DNA of 9,443 nucleotides from an uncultured Thermomicrobiales bacterium (lineage in GTDB: Bacteria; Chloroflexota; Chloroflexia; Thermomicrobiales; Thermomicrobiaceae), in NCBI GenBank assembly GCA_937891245.1, contig CALAGB010000292.1:1-9443 (forward strand), written 5' to 3'. A model generated the notes under the pieces. The model ran no database searches, was not told where the DNA came from, and saw only the letters and a program-made list of their open reading frames with translations. The position numbers and the translations under genes are program-made. The first letter of the stretch is position 1; each line of letters starts with the position of its first letter. Of this stretch, positions 1-6,831 are shown piece after piece.

Positions 1-43
1 CGAGCGGATGATCGTCGGCGATCAGGACGCGAATCGCGGGCAT
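1..43 (-). CDS. Response regulator, N-terminal fragment (cut by window edge)
   Basis: Only the first 14 codons lie in the window; read on the minus strand they give MPAIRVLIADDHPL. This is the opening of a receiver (REC) domain: beta-strand 1 (RVLIAD) followed by the acidic pair D10-D11 that binds Mg2+ near the phospho-acceptor aspartate. The DDHPL wording is typical of NarL/LuxR-type regulators, which pair with HisKA_3 kinases such as the one immediately upstream. The ATG (43..41) shares its A with the kinase stop codon TGA (45..43), and an AAGGAG Shine-Dalgarno sits four bases upstream inside the kinase gene, so the two are translationally coupled. The DNA-binding output domain is outside the window, so the LuxR-type HTH is inferred. 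Confidence 0.88.
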   Translation of the reverse strand, partial: MPAIRVLIADDHPL

Positions 44-2151
44 CACGCTCCTTCACCCCCCAGCGGCAAGCGAACGACGATCCGCGTACCGCCCTCGTCC
101 GGTGTTTCGATTATGCACGAGCCGCCGAGCTCTTCGGCACGCTCGCGCGCTGAGAGCAGCCCAACGCCCGCCCTGCGCTCGTCGGAGATGCCGACGCCAT
201 CATCGACGATCGTCAGCATGATGTCGTTCGCGACGGCCAACGTCACCCGGCAGCGTGTCGCCCGGGCATGTCGTCCGACGTTGGTCAGGGCTTCCTCGAC
301 GATGCGATAGATGGCCACCTCGCTCGCCGCGGAGAGCGGCGGCAGATCATCCGGCAGTTGGAGTTCGATCGTCAACGCCTCGCTGCCATGCTGCTGGGCA
401 CGCGCCTGAAGCGCGGCGCGCAGCCCGAGATCGTCGAGCACCGGCGGACGCAGATTATGCGCGATCTGGCGCACGCTGCCGATCGCATCGCGCAGTTCCT
501 GCCGCAGTTCCAGCACCCGGGTCTCGGCCTGCGCCGGGTCAGTTGCGATCAACTGACGCAGGATACCGAACTGCAGATTCAGCCCTGCGAGCTGCGAGCC
601 GAGTTCATCATGGAGATCACGGCGCAGTCGCCGTCGCTCCTCTTCGCGAGCATTCACCAGACGCTCGCGTGCCTGCTGCAGTTCGAACGTCAGACCGACG
701 GCGCGTACAGCGATGCCGGCCTGCCGCGCGAGGTCGTCGAGCAGTCGCCGGTCGGCCGGGGTGAACGACTCACCGGCCGCCCGCGGGGCAAGCCAAAACT
801 CGCCCATCACTTCGTGCTGCGAGATAAGCGGCACCCGCAGCAGGTCGGCAGCACCCGCGCCGGGCAGCATGCCGCTCTCGGCGGCCGGCAGCATCGCATC
901 ACCGCGCCGGAGCGCGATGGCGGCATATGGAAGCTTCAGCGCCTCGACCACGCTCTGCACGATCGTCGGCAAGATCGTTTCCGGCGCCAGCGTCGCTTCC
1001 AGCTGTTGCCCCAACGCGGTAAGCACGGCATAGGGATCGGCACGCTCACCGTACATCAGGCGATTAACCCCGCGCTGCAGACCGAGGCGGAGCGGCTGGA
1101 AGACAACGGCGACCAGTCCGGTGGCGATCAGCGAGAAAACGAGATTGCCGCTCGTGCCGAACAGCACGCCCAACTCAGCGACGACGACAACGTAGAGACC
1201 GACGATGCTCACGGTCAGCCCACCATAGACCAGCGTGTGATTGACGAGCGGATCAATATCCCACAGACGGTACCGCAGGACCGCAAAGCCGATAGCAACC
1301 GGAACAAGCAGAAAGACAACGATATTGATACTGCCATTGGCGAGATCGAAGAGAGCCGCCGCAACCGGCGAGCGGTTGAAAATCGGGAGCGCGCTGGCCA
1401 AAGCGCCGCCGATGAAGGTGATTAACGCCGCCGCCAGGCTATAGCTCACCCACTTGATCTGCTGTCGCTCTGACGCCGTCGACTCGTGACGGAAGCGATA
1501 GATCTGTGCGTAAAGCATGCTGCCGCCGAAGAGCAAAATCAGGCAGGGCACGAGCAGCACCAGCAGCACACCCTGCGGTACCCCACGCCCGGGAAAGAAG
1601 TTCGCGAACGCGATGAACCCGGCCCAGGCAATGGCAATCGGACGTGTCCAGCGCGGTACGAAGCCGCCGTCCGGGAAGATATAGAAGAGGAAGAAGAGTG
1701 CACCGAGCCCGAACGCATTCAATGCGTTATCGGGCAGGCGGAGAGCCGGGTGCCGCAGAACGAAATCATCGAGTGTATTTGGCCAGATGACGCCAAAGGT
1801 GACTAACGTGAGCGAGATGAACAGCGTCGTCAGGTCATCCGATTTGCGCCAGAAGAGCAGCGCGCCCACGCCCGCGAAGACGGCCACGAGCAGCACGATA
1901 AGCGCGACCCCGATACCAGCGTAGAGAGCCAGCGGAAAACCGATCTGTACCAGACCCTCGCGGGTCGTGTCCGCGGCATGTTGGTGAACACCGCGAAACG
2001 CGCGCTCGGCGCGATAGTACGTCGGAAGACTGGCGACGAAAAACGCCAGCGCACCAACGCTGACCAGCAGCCAGACCGTTCGCGCCAAAAGCAACGCTCG
2101 CCCGTGTAGGCCACCGGAACGTGACTGTGACAGGTTCGATGACGGCGGCAT
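43..2151 (-). CDS. NarL-type membrane sensor histidine kinase (multi-TM, GAF, HisKA_3, HATPase_c)
   Basis: This 702-residue sensor kinase should autophosphorylate on His and pass the phosphate to the regulator encoded directly downstream. In order it has: TM1 at about 24-43; a short outer loop of about 30 residues; roughly eight further TM segments to about residue 350; the YRLWDID...NHTLVYG signature (about 294-310) seen in many actinobacterial and Chloroflexota kinases; a GAF-like domain at about 370-485; a coiled linker; a HisKA_3 dimerisation helix with H-box RRDLHDELG (phospho-acceptor H514); and a HATPase_c domain with N-box EEALTN (N624), DDGVG (650-654) and GVGLLSARERA (662-672). All catalytic motifs are intact. 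I chose the ATG at 2151 because TM1 follows shortly after it. The frame stays open to 2274, and GTG/TTG starts upstream of 2151 cannot be excluded; no strong Shine-Dalgarno decides it. The small outer loop suggests sensing within the membrane or through GAF; the ligand is unknown. Confidence 0.93.
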   Translation of the reverse strand: MPPSSNLSQSRSGGLHGRALLLARTVWLLVSVGALAFFVASLPTYYRAERAFRGVHQHAADTTREGLVQIGFPLALYAGIGVALIVLLVAVFAGVGALLFWRKSDDLTTLFISLTLVTFGVIWPNTLDDFVLRHPALRLPDNALNAFGLGALFFLFYIFPDGGFVPRWTRPIAIAWAGFIAFANFFPGRGVPQGVLLVLLVPCLILLFGGSMLYAQIYRFRHESTASERQQIKWVSYSLAAALITFIGGALASALPIFNRSPVAAALFDLANGSINIVVFLLVPVAIGFAVLRYRLWDIDPLVNHTLVYGGLTVSIVGLYVVVVAELGVLFGTSGNLVFSLIATGLVAVVFQPLRLGLQRGVNRLMYGERADPYAVLTALGQQLEATLAPETILPTIVQSVVEALKLPYAAIALRRGDAMLPAAESGMLPGAGAADLLRVPLISQHEVMGEFWLAPRAAGESFTPADRRLLDDLARQAGIAVRAVGLTFELQQARERLVNAREEERRRLRRDLHDELGSQLAGLNLQFGILRQLIATDPAQAETRVLELRQELRDAIGSVRQIAHNLRPPVLDDLGLRAALQARAQQHGSEALTIELQLPDDLPPLSAASEVAIYRIVEEALTNVGRHARATRCRVTLAVANDIMLTIVDDGVGISDERRAGVGLLSARERAEELGGSCIIETPDEGGTRIVVRLPLGGEGA

Positions 2152-2214
2152 GAGTACGGAGTCCAAAGCACACACTTCGATCACCACTGACCATAAATAC
2201 CGCTTTGAACGGCG

Positions 2215-2220
2215 AGTATA
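2215..2220 (-). promoter_or_regulatory. Possible -10 element for the kinase gene
   Basis: On the minus strand TATACT (five of six matches to TATAAT) lies about 65 nt upstream of the chosen kinase ATG, in the 128 nt gap after the 138 aa membrane-protein gene. No good -35 hexamer is seen at 16-18 nt, so this is weak. If real, the kinase can be transcribed independently of the gene before it. Confidence 0.25.
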
Positions 2221-2279
2221 CGATGGACGGGACGCGGCGCCAGGTGCGGCCGCATCCCATACTCGATCGCTCAACGGAA

Positions 2280-2696
2280 TCAGTGCAGCACGGCATTCGT
2301 GAGAAGCGTGAAGCCGATCGCAACGACGACCGCACCCACCCCGACGATGACGGCAGCGGTCGCCCGGCCGCGTCGCTCGGCGACGCCCTCGCGTCCAACC
2401 ATACCGAGGGTCGCGCCCGCGCTTCCCAGCACCACCGGCAAGCCGCTCCAGAAGGCCGCGAGCGACACGACACCGAGAATGCTGACGATCAGCCCCGCCT
2501 TACCCGGCACCCGCTTCATCGCCCACGGCAACAGCACACCAAAGACGATCGCGGTCACCACCAAACTGAATATAGCCATCTGCCAGACCGAATCTTTCTG
2601 ATTTTGCGGTGCCCTCGCATCGCCATAGACCGCATAGAGCGTCAGCAACAGCGCCGCAGCGCCGGTCATCAACCCGATCAACCGCTCACGTGTCAT
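2280..2696 (-). CDS. Unrecognised small four-TM membrane protein
   Basis: This protein of 138 residues has no recognised family. It is almost entirely hydrophobic, with likely TM helices at about 5-24, 39-59, 66-99 (one long hydrophobic stretch, perhaps a hairpin interrupted by the SGLP turn near 84-87) and 112-134. Basic residues at KR (61-62) and the EGVAERRGR stretch (103-111) mark probable cytoplasmic loops. There is no catalytic or metal-binding motif. The start at 2696 is well supported: GGGAGGTG lies 5-7 nt upstream of the ATG. The frame continues open upstream to about 2978, but that part is low-complexity, Cys/Arg-rich and lacks an initiation site. It is on the same strand as the kinase, 128 nt before it, so it could be co-transcribed with the two-component system or regulated by it; that link is inferred from position only. 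Confidence 0.72.
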   Translation of the reverse strand: MTRERLIGLMTGAAALLLTLYAVYGDARAPQNQKDSVWQMAIFSLVVTAIVFGVLLPWAMKRVPGKAGLIVSILGVVSLAAFWSGLPVVLGSAGATLGMVGREGVAERRGRATAAVIVGVGAVVVAIGFTLLTNAVLH

Positions 2697-3162
2697 GACA
2701 CACCTCCCGAGACTCGAACCGATCCAACACGACCTCACGACTACGATGTCCCCACGATACGAGCCGTGCCTTCCCGGGCGATAGAGCACGCAATCACACC
2801 CGTGACAGGAAGAGTTCCCGGGAGTTTTGGCCGGGCAACCAACCGCCGGTGAGAGTGGTGCCGATCGACAGCGGTGTCGATGCAGGGCCTCCGCCCGGGT
2901 ATGGGTCATCGATACGCCACAATGTACGCCCTGCGCAGGTTCGTCCCACATACCGCGCCAACGGCGCAGCACCGACATTCACCGGGCAGCGCGGAGGCGA
3001 TTAACGGGTCCCAATCACGACGAGGTAACGAACCAACTGCTCTCGACAACCAAAGATACTGGCTGTACGATCATCATGTACTGTATATGTTTCTTTCTAT
3101 TCTCTGACCGATACCGGAGTCGGCTGCACACGATTTTCGCGACAACACCATTGGTAAGCACG
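2697..3162. other. Divergent intergenic region, 466 nt without a convincing gene
   Basis: This stretch separates the leftward membrane-protein/kinase genes from the rightward paralogue cluster. Open frames cross it on both strands, but their translations are Arg/Cys/His-rich and lack start sites, so I treat them as chance. It contains three CCCGGG cores at 2773-2778, 2817-2822 and 2894-2899; the first two lie in the repeated word TTCCCGGG, 44 bp apart, and could be operator sites. The part nearest 3163 becomes AT-richer and holds the promoter candidate listed separately. No terminator or structured RNA is evident. Confidence 0.55.
3043..3071 (+). promoter_or_regulatory. Candidate sigma70-type promoter for the paralogue cluster
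   Basis: TCGACA (3043-3048, five of six to TTGACA) is followed after exactly 17 nt by TACGAT (3066-3071, four of six to TATAAT). The predicted transcript would start near 3078 and give an approximately 85 nt leader before the ATG at 3163. The local AT-rich context supports it. It is a pattern match only. Confidence 0.38.
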
Positions 3163-3552
3163 ATGATGTTCTTCATACTAGGCATCGTCTTCTTTTTTCT
3201 GAACTGCGCGTTCGTGCTGGGGGCGGTTTGGCTTGAGCGTGCGCTCTCGATCCCGCAATATGCCGTGCTCGGGCGGGAAAACAGCCTCGCCATCGCGACG
3301 TTGTCGTTCATCCTGACCATGCTGGCGCTCATCCCGATTCGGCAGAGGTTCTATCCGCAAGGACGACCGCGACATCCGAGACTCTCGCCTATCCTGACGA
3401 TCGTGAACACCGCTGTGTGCACTGGCGAGGCCGTCTGGATTTGGCTCCGTCCGCATCCCCCAAGTCTGCGCGTCGTCGGGTTGGTGTTGTTCGCGTGCGG
3501 AGTGTGGTCGATATCTAACAGCGTGCGCAGCAGGTTAGTGCGGAGTCGCTGA
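3163..3552 (+). CDS. Unrecognised membrane protein, first of two tandem paralogues
   Basis: A 129-residue protein with four likely TM helices (about 3-23, 41-59, 76-95, 102-118) and an Arg-rich tail (SVRSRLVRSR). After TM1 comes VWLERALSIPQ (22-32), then LGRENSLAIA (36-45). The same pattern recurs at the same positions in the next gene: about 20 of the first 50 residues are identical without a gap. A TGEA/TPEA match follows near residues 87-91, offset by one residue. I chose ATG 3163 because this makes both paralogues have exactly 25 residues up to the end of VWLE; a weak GGTAAG lies 4 nt upstream. The frame is open much further upstream (to 2827), and an in-frame ATG at 3076 is a less likely start. 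No function can be assigned. Base composition is visibly more AT-rich than in the flanking genes. Confidence 0.68.
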   Translation: MMFFILGIVFFFLNCAFVLGAVWLERALSIPQYAVLGRENSLAIATLSFILTMLALIPIRQRFYPQGRPRHPRLSPILTIVNTAVCTGEAVWIWLRPHPPSLRVVGLVLFACGVWSISNSVRSRLVRSR

Positions 3553-3553
3553 G

Positions 3554-3949
3554 ATGAACAAAGACCTCCTCATCTTAATATTCATGGGAATCTTCGGTGC
3601 CATAGTACTGTCCGTCGTCTGGCTCGAGTCGCTGATTTCGGTTCCTCAAATGCGCTGGCTGGGAGGGGACAATCTGATCGCTATCGCGCCGTTGATCCTC
3701 ATAGGGCTACTTCCTCTCTTCTTCGCGGCGAAACGAAAGTACGTTCTGCCGCCGCATCGTGAAAACAAATCGCTGGCATTGCTTTCAGCATCCATCCTGG
3801 GAATCTCTTTCGTCACTCCGGAGGCGCTCATCGGTCTTCATGCCAGCGACGCGTTTGGAAAACTCTGTGCTGCCGGAGTTGTGATCTGTGGACTGTTGTT
3901 GACCTACGGATTGACGCAGGACGCACTGAGGAGAACTCGCGGGCGATGA
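3554..3949 (+). CDS. Unrecognised membrane protein, second of two tandem paralogues
   Basis: A 131-residue protein with four predicted TM helices (about 4-23, 40-58, 73-95, 98-118) and a basic C-terminus (RRTRGR). It shares with the preceding gene VWLE (22-25), S29, PQ (31-32), LG (36-37), N40 and AIA (43-45), all at the same residue numbers. A cytoplasmic-type basic loop (KRKYVLPPHRENK, about 60-72) corresponds to the QRFYPQGRPRHPR loop of its partner. The ATG comes one base after the upstream stop (TGAGATG), and GGAG at 3542-3545 serves as ribosome binding site, so the pair is one operon. Its stop overlaps the ATG of a third frame in an ATGA. Tandem duplication followed by strong divergence is the simplest history. 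The function is unknown; the conserved acidic E25 and PQ just after TM1 suggest a shared structural or ligand site. Confidence 0.75.
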   Translation: MNKDLLILIFMGIFGAIVLSVVWLESLISVPQMRWLGGDNLIAIAPLILIGLLPLFFAAKRKYVLPPHRENKSLALLSASILGISFVTPEALIGLHASDAFGKLCAAGVVICGLLLTYGLTQDALRRTRGR

Positions 3950-4139
3950 ACTTCGCCGAACGATTGCATCTCTCACGCGCCGAAACGTTCGTTGCCGTCG
4001 TGTTGCCGCTTCTGGTAGCGCGGCCGTCGTCTCGCTCATCATCTCCATACGCACGGTACCTGGGTTCCTGACGTGGTCGGGGAGTGTCGTCGACTTCGCG
4101 ATGTTCGCCTCATTAGCATCATGCAGCGATCTCGCCTGA
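3946..4139 (+). pseudogene. Third gene of the membrane-protein cluster, apparently frameshifted
   Basis: The ATG at 3946 overlaps the previous stop (ATGA). It reads MNFAERLHLSRAETF and then a hydrophobic run VAVVLPLLVA, before becoming Ser/Arg-rich and stopping at 4069-4071 (41 aa). From 4023, in another frame, hydrophobic coding character resumes (AVVSLIISIRTVPGFLTW and on to FAMFASLASC) and ends at the stop 4137-4139. Joining the two near 4020-4023 would give a protein of about 64 residues with one or two TM segments. The change fits one lost base or two gained bases in the GC-run around GCGCGGCCG. It may be a decayed gene, a sequencing error, or two unrelated short frames. It lacks the VWLE/PQ motif of its neighbours, so it is not clearly a third paralogue. 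Confidence 0.42.
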
Positions 4140-4220
4140 GCCAGCACAACGAGGCAGTCAACAGCACGCGATAACAACGCGTCATAGAGCGCCTCGCCGG
4201 CCCATCTCACCGCGATCGAG

Positions 4221-4226
4221 TAGAAT
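4221..4226 (+). promoter_or_regulatory. Possible -10 element giving a leaderless transcript
   Basis: TAGAAT (five of six to TATAAT) ends 8 nt before the GTG start at 4235. Transcription would therefore begin at or within a few bases of the start codon. No Shine-Dalgarno precedes that GTG, which fits leaderless translation. There is no recognisable -35 at the expected place (CGGCCC), so confidence is limited. Confidence 0.35.
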
Positions 4227-4234
4227 CCACTGCT

Positions 4235-6166
4235 GTGAACGTACGCATTGGTCAGATGACAGTCGGGGCGTGGGCGCGCGTCGTCTTTGTGGTAGGGATG
4301 CTCGTCATCCTGCTGCTGGCGGCGGTCACCTTTCTCTATCGACTCGGCAGCCTGCCCGCCGGATTTCTCGATGCCGAAGCGGCCAACGGACTTCTCGCAC
4401 GCGCCGCCAGCGGACATGGAAACTTGCTTTTCGCCGAGACCGGCGGTCGTTCACCGTTGCTCGCCGCGCTGATCGAGGTGGCGGGGCGGCCGTTCAGCTT
4501 GGACGTCTTGACGGCCCGGCTCGGCGCCGCACTCGCCGGTATTGGCACCGCCCTCTTCAGTGCGCTCTGGCTGCGCCGCGTTTTTGGACCGATCTGGGGC
4601 GTGGCGGGCGGACTCATCGTCGCCGGGTCGTTCTGGCTGCTCCTCTTCAGTCGCGTCGCGCTGAGTCCGGTCTCCGGCGCATTCGCGCTCGCCGTCCTCC
4701 TCTGGTTGCTCGTCGAAGCGCGAGCGCGTGGTGGGCGGACCGAAGCGCTCGTCTGGTACGCGGCCGCAGGTGTTTTCGGCGGACTCGGCTTTCTGTCAAG
4801 TCCCGTTCTACGCATCCTCCCCATCCTGCTGCTATTAGCGCTCGGGCTAGCGGCCTGGGAGCAGCGACGTAATCTCTGGCAGAGCGAAGTCATCGGGCTG
4901 TTCGTCGCACTGCTGGCGCTACTCGTCACGATGGGGCCGTTCGTACGCCACGCGTTCGATACGCCGTCGCTGCTCGGCTACTGGACGCCGACGGCCGGTC
5001 TACCGGGCAGCACGATCTCGACGCCCGGCCAGCTGCTGCGCGGATATGGACTCGCGTTGGCGCGGCTCGGCTGGCCCTGGCATGGCGCACTCGGACTCAA
5101 TCTGCCGCACGAACCGCTGCTTGGACCGTTCGTGCTCCCCTGGGCGCTCGTCGGGCTGGTCGTGGCGCTGCGCAACTGGCGAAGCCGGCTGGTGCGAACG
5201 GCGCTCATCTGGGGGCTCCTGCTGCTCCTGCCGGCCGCAAGCATCACGACGGTCCACCCGGGAAGACTACTTGACCTGTTACCGCTGCTGGTGGCGCTGC
5301 CGGTGGCCGGAATGCGCTTCGCGGCCGAGCGCGCCATTACGCGTCGGGCACGCATCGGGCTTGTCGCGCTGGTCCTGCTGATGCTCACCGGCAACGCGGC
5401 CTGGTCAAATTGGCGCTATTTCCACGACTGGGTGCATGCGGATGCAACGGCACAGGCATTTTCCGCCAGCGTGCGTGATTCGCTGCAGGCGGCTGGTCAA
5501 TTGCCGGGCGACGAGCCGGTGCTCTACAGCACCAGCGGTCACGACGACCTCATCGGCTATCTCGATCCGCGCGATCCGGAATCGAACGAGCCGCAACGCC
5601 GCGTTGATTTCGACGGCGGGAAATTCCTGCCGGTTCCGGCAGCGGGCGCCGGCTATCTCATCGTGCCAACAGCGACGCCGGTCGACCCGGCGCTGCTTGG
5701 CGTGCTCGGCACGAAGCCGCTACCCGAGCTGAGCACCGCGGAGTACCAGGTCTATCGCGTCGACCAACGGGCCAGGGACCAGTTGCCACTCGCCATCCCG
5801 ACCACTCCCTTCGCCGACGGCACCGTCTTCCTCGGCCACCAATTAACAGCAACGGCCGATGGCCGGCTCACGATCGTGCTCGCGTGGCAACTGCCGAAGA
5901 ATCACCAGCTGCACAGCCTGCGCATACGGCTACGTCCGGTCGATAAGGCCGGCCCGACGCAAACCATCGATGCCTCGCTGCCCGGTAATCTGTTCGAGCA
6001 GTCGTACAATCTGCTCCGCATCGTTCATCTCGATGCGCCGGCCAATGGCATCTCGGCCGATCTCTCCGTCCAGCTGCTCGATGCCAGCGGCCGGCCGCTC
6101 ACCGCGCCCGGTCTCGATCCCGACGGCTTCCTCTTCCTCAACCGTTACACGTTCAATCGGCCATGA
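4235..6166 (+). CDS. GT39/ArnT-like (GT-C fold) membrane glycosyltransferase
   Basis: A 643-residue protein. The N-terminal 390 residues are a GT-C type membrane domain with about ten to eleven TM helices. TM1 (about 14-33) is followed by the first outer loop PAGFLDAEAANGLLARAASG (41-60) and GGRSP (70-74). This is the layout of PMT/ArnT-like enzymes, which move sugars from a polyprenyl-phosphate carrier to proteins or lipids on the outer face. Residues 400-643 form a soluble, probably extracytoplasmic, domain with beta-rich segments (for example GRLTIVLAWQLP, 543-554), as often found in this family in Chloroflexota-like bacteria. In family members the loop usually reads DEA; here the aligned residues are A47-E48, with Asp one place earlier (D46). 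The substrate cannot be inferred. The GTG at 4235 is preferred because of the -10 just upstream; an in-frame ATG at 4256 is the alternative. The next gene begins 30 nt downstream. Confidence 0.82.
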   Translation: MNVRIGQMTVGAWARVVFVVGMLVILLLAAVTFLYRLGSLPAGFLDAEAANGLLARAASGHGNLLFAETGGRSPLLAALIEVAGRPFSLDVLTARLGAALAGIGTALFSALWLRRVFGPIWGVAGGLIVAGSFWLLLFSRVALSPVSGAFALAVLLWLLVEARARGGRTEALVWYAAAGVFGGLGFLSSPVLRILPILLLLALGLAAWEQRRNLWQSEVIGLFVALLALLVTMGPFVRHAFDTPSLLGYWTPTAGLPGSTISTPGQLLRGYGLALARLGWPWHGALGLNLPHEPLLGPFVLPWALVGLVVALRNWRSRLVRTALIWGLLLLLPAASITTVHPGRLLDLLPLLVALPVAGMRFAAERAITRRARIGLVALVLLMLTGNAAWSNWRYFHDWVHADATAQAFSASVRDSLQAAGQLPGDEPVLYSTSGHDDLIGYLDPRDPESNEPQRRVDFDGGKFLPVPAAGAGYLIVPTATPVDPALLGVLGTKPLPELSTAEYQVYRVDQRARDQLPLAIPTTPFADGTVFLGHQLTATADGRLTIVLAWQLPKNHQLHSLRIRLRPVDKAGPTQTIDASLPGNLFEQSYNLLRIVHLDAPANGISADLSVQLLDASGRPLTAPGLDPDGFLFLNRYTFNRP

Positions 6167-6196
6167 CGATGACGCGCGTCCGCTAGGAGAACGCTG

Positions 6197-6826
6197 ATGA
6201 ATCACCCGGCAAGCAACCTCGCGATCGATCCGGCCAGCCTCGGCGTACTGCTGATCGACGCACAGCCGGCCTTCTGGGTAGGAATGGCCGGCCCGAGCGA
6301 ACCGGTGCTGGCCCGACTCGAACAGCTCTTGCTGTTGACCGAAACGTTCAGCCTGCCACTCATCGCGACCTTCGAGCATCCGGTCGAAAGCAAGGGCTGG
6401 TTGCCGGAGCGGCTGGAAGCGGTCTTCCCCGCGCACGGCCGGCGCCTGATCAAGCACACCTTCAACTGTTGCGCCGAGCCGGAGATTCGCGGCGCGCTGC
6501 AGGCGCTCGCGGTGCACCAGATCGCCGTAGCCGGTTCGGAGACCGATGTCTGCGTGCTGCAATCGACGCTCGGGCTGCTCGATCTCGGCTTTCAGGTCTT
6601 CCTGATCGAGGATGGTCTCTTCACCTCCGAACCCCACCCCGGCCCAGCCATCGAACGGATGTATCGCGCTGGAGCCATCCCGCTTACCTACAAGACGCTC
6701 TACTACGAGCTGCGGGGTACGGTCGATCGGGAAGCCCCGCAACACGCCTGGAACGCCCGCTACGCCGCCGGAGAACCGTGCTACCTCGCCCCCGAAGAAC
6801 TGCCGGAATGGAAACCGGCCCGCTGA
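6197..6826 (+). CDS. Isochorismatase-family cysteine hydrolase
   Basis: A 209-residue single-domain soluble enzyme of the isochorismatase/nicotinamidase superfamily, matching the usual length. The catalytic triad is visible: D21 in LGVLLIDAQPAF, K86 in RRLIKHTFNC, and C119 in VAGSETDVCVLQS, where the preceding G-S-E-T segment corresponds to the cis-peptide turn of the family. Members hydrolyse amides (nicotinamide, ureidoacrylate, N-carbamoyl compounds) or vinyl ethers. The metal-binding His/Asp set of nicotinamidases (DxHxxxH) is not apparent, so a YcaC/isochorismatase-like hydrolase of unknown substrate is more likely. AGGAG at 6185-6189 lies 7 nt before the ATG, a strong ribosome binding site. 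It follows the glycosyltransferase by 30 nt and is probably co-transcribed. It ends only 5 nt from the convergent nuclease gene. Confidence 0.9.
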   Translation: MNHPASNLAIDPASLGVLLIDAQPAFWVGMAGPSEPVLARLEQLLLLTETFSLPLIATFEHPVESKGWLPERLEAVFPAHGRRLIKHTFNCCAEPEIRGALQALAVHQIAVAGSETDVCVLQSTLGLLDLGFQVFLIEDGLFTSEPHPGPAIERMYRAGAIPLTYKTLYYELRGTVDREAPQHAWNARYAAGEPCYLAPEELPEWKPAR

Positions 6827-6831
6827 GTCGG

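Noticed and set aside
268..1425. A 385 aa open frame on the plus strand opposite the kinase
   Set aside because: It is antisense to an intact kinase with all catalytic motifs. Its translation is Arg/Gln-rich without domains, a typical shadow frame in GC-rich DNA.
2705..2726. A tRNA T-loop-like word (GGTTCGAGTC on the minus strand)
   Set aside because: The flanking bases do not form the 5 bp T-stem, and no D-arm, anticodon arm or acceptor stem can be built around it. It lies in the leader of the 138 aa gene.
2827..3162. N-terminal extension of the first paralogue (241 aa in total)
   Set aside because: The extension is Arg/Cys/His-rich and without hydrophobic pattern, overlaps the promoter candidate, and the paralogue alignment fixes the start at 3163.
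3785..4417. A 210 aa minus-strand frame across the paralogue cluster and the glycosyltransferase start
   Set aside because: The translation is polar and low-information, with no start signal. It runs antisense to better-supported genes.
5930..6745. A 271 aa minus-strand frame opposite the glycosyltransferase end and the hydrolase
   Set aside because: It covers the hydrolase gene whose D-K-C triad is intact in the other direction, so it is a shadow.
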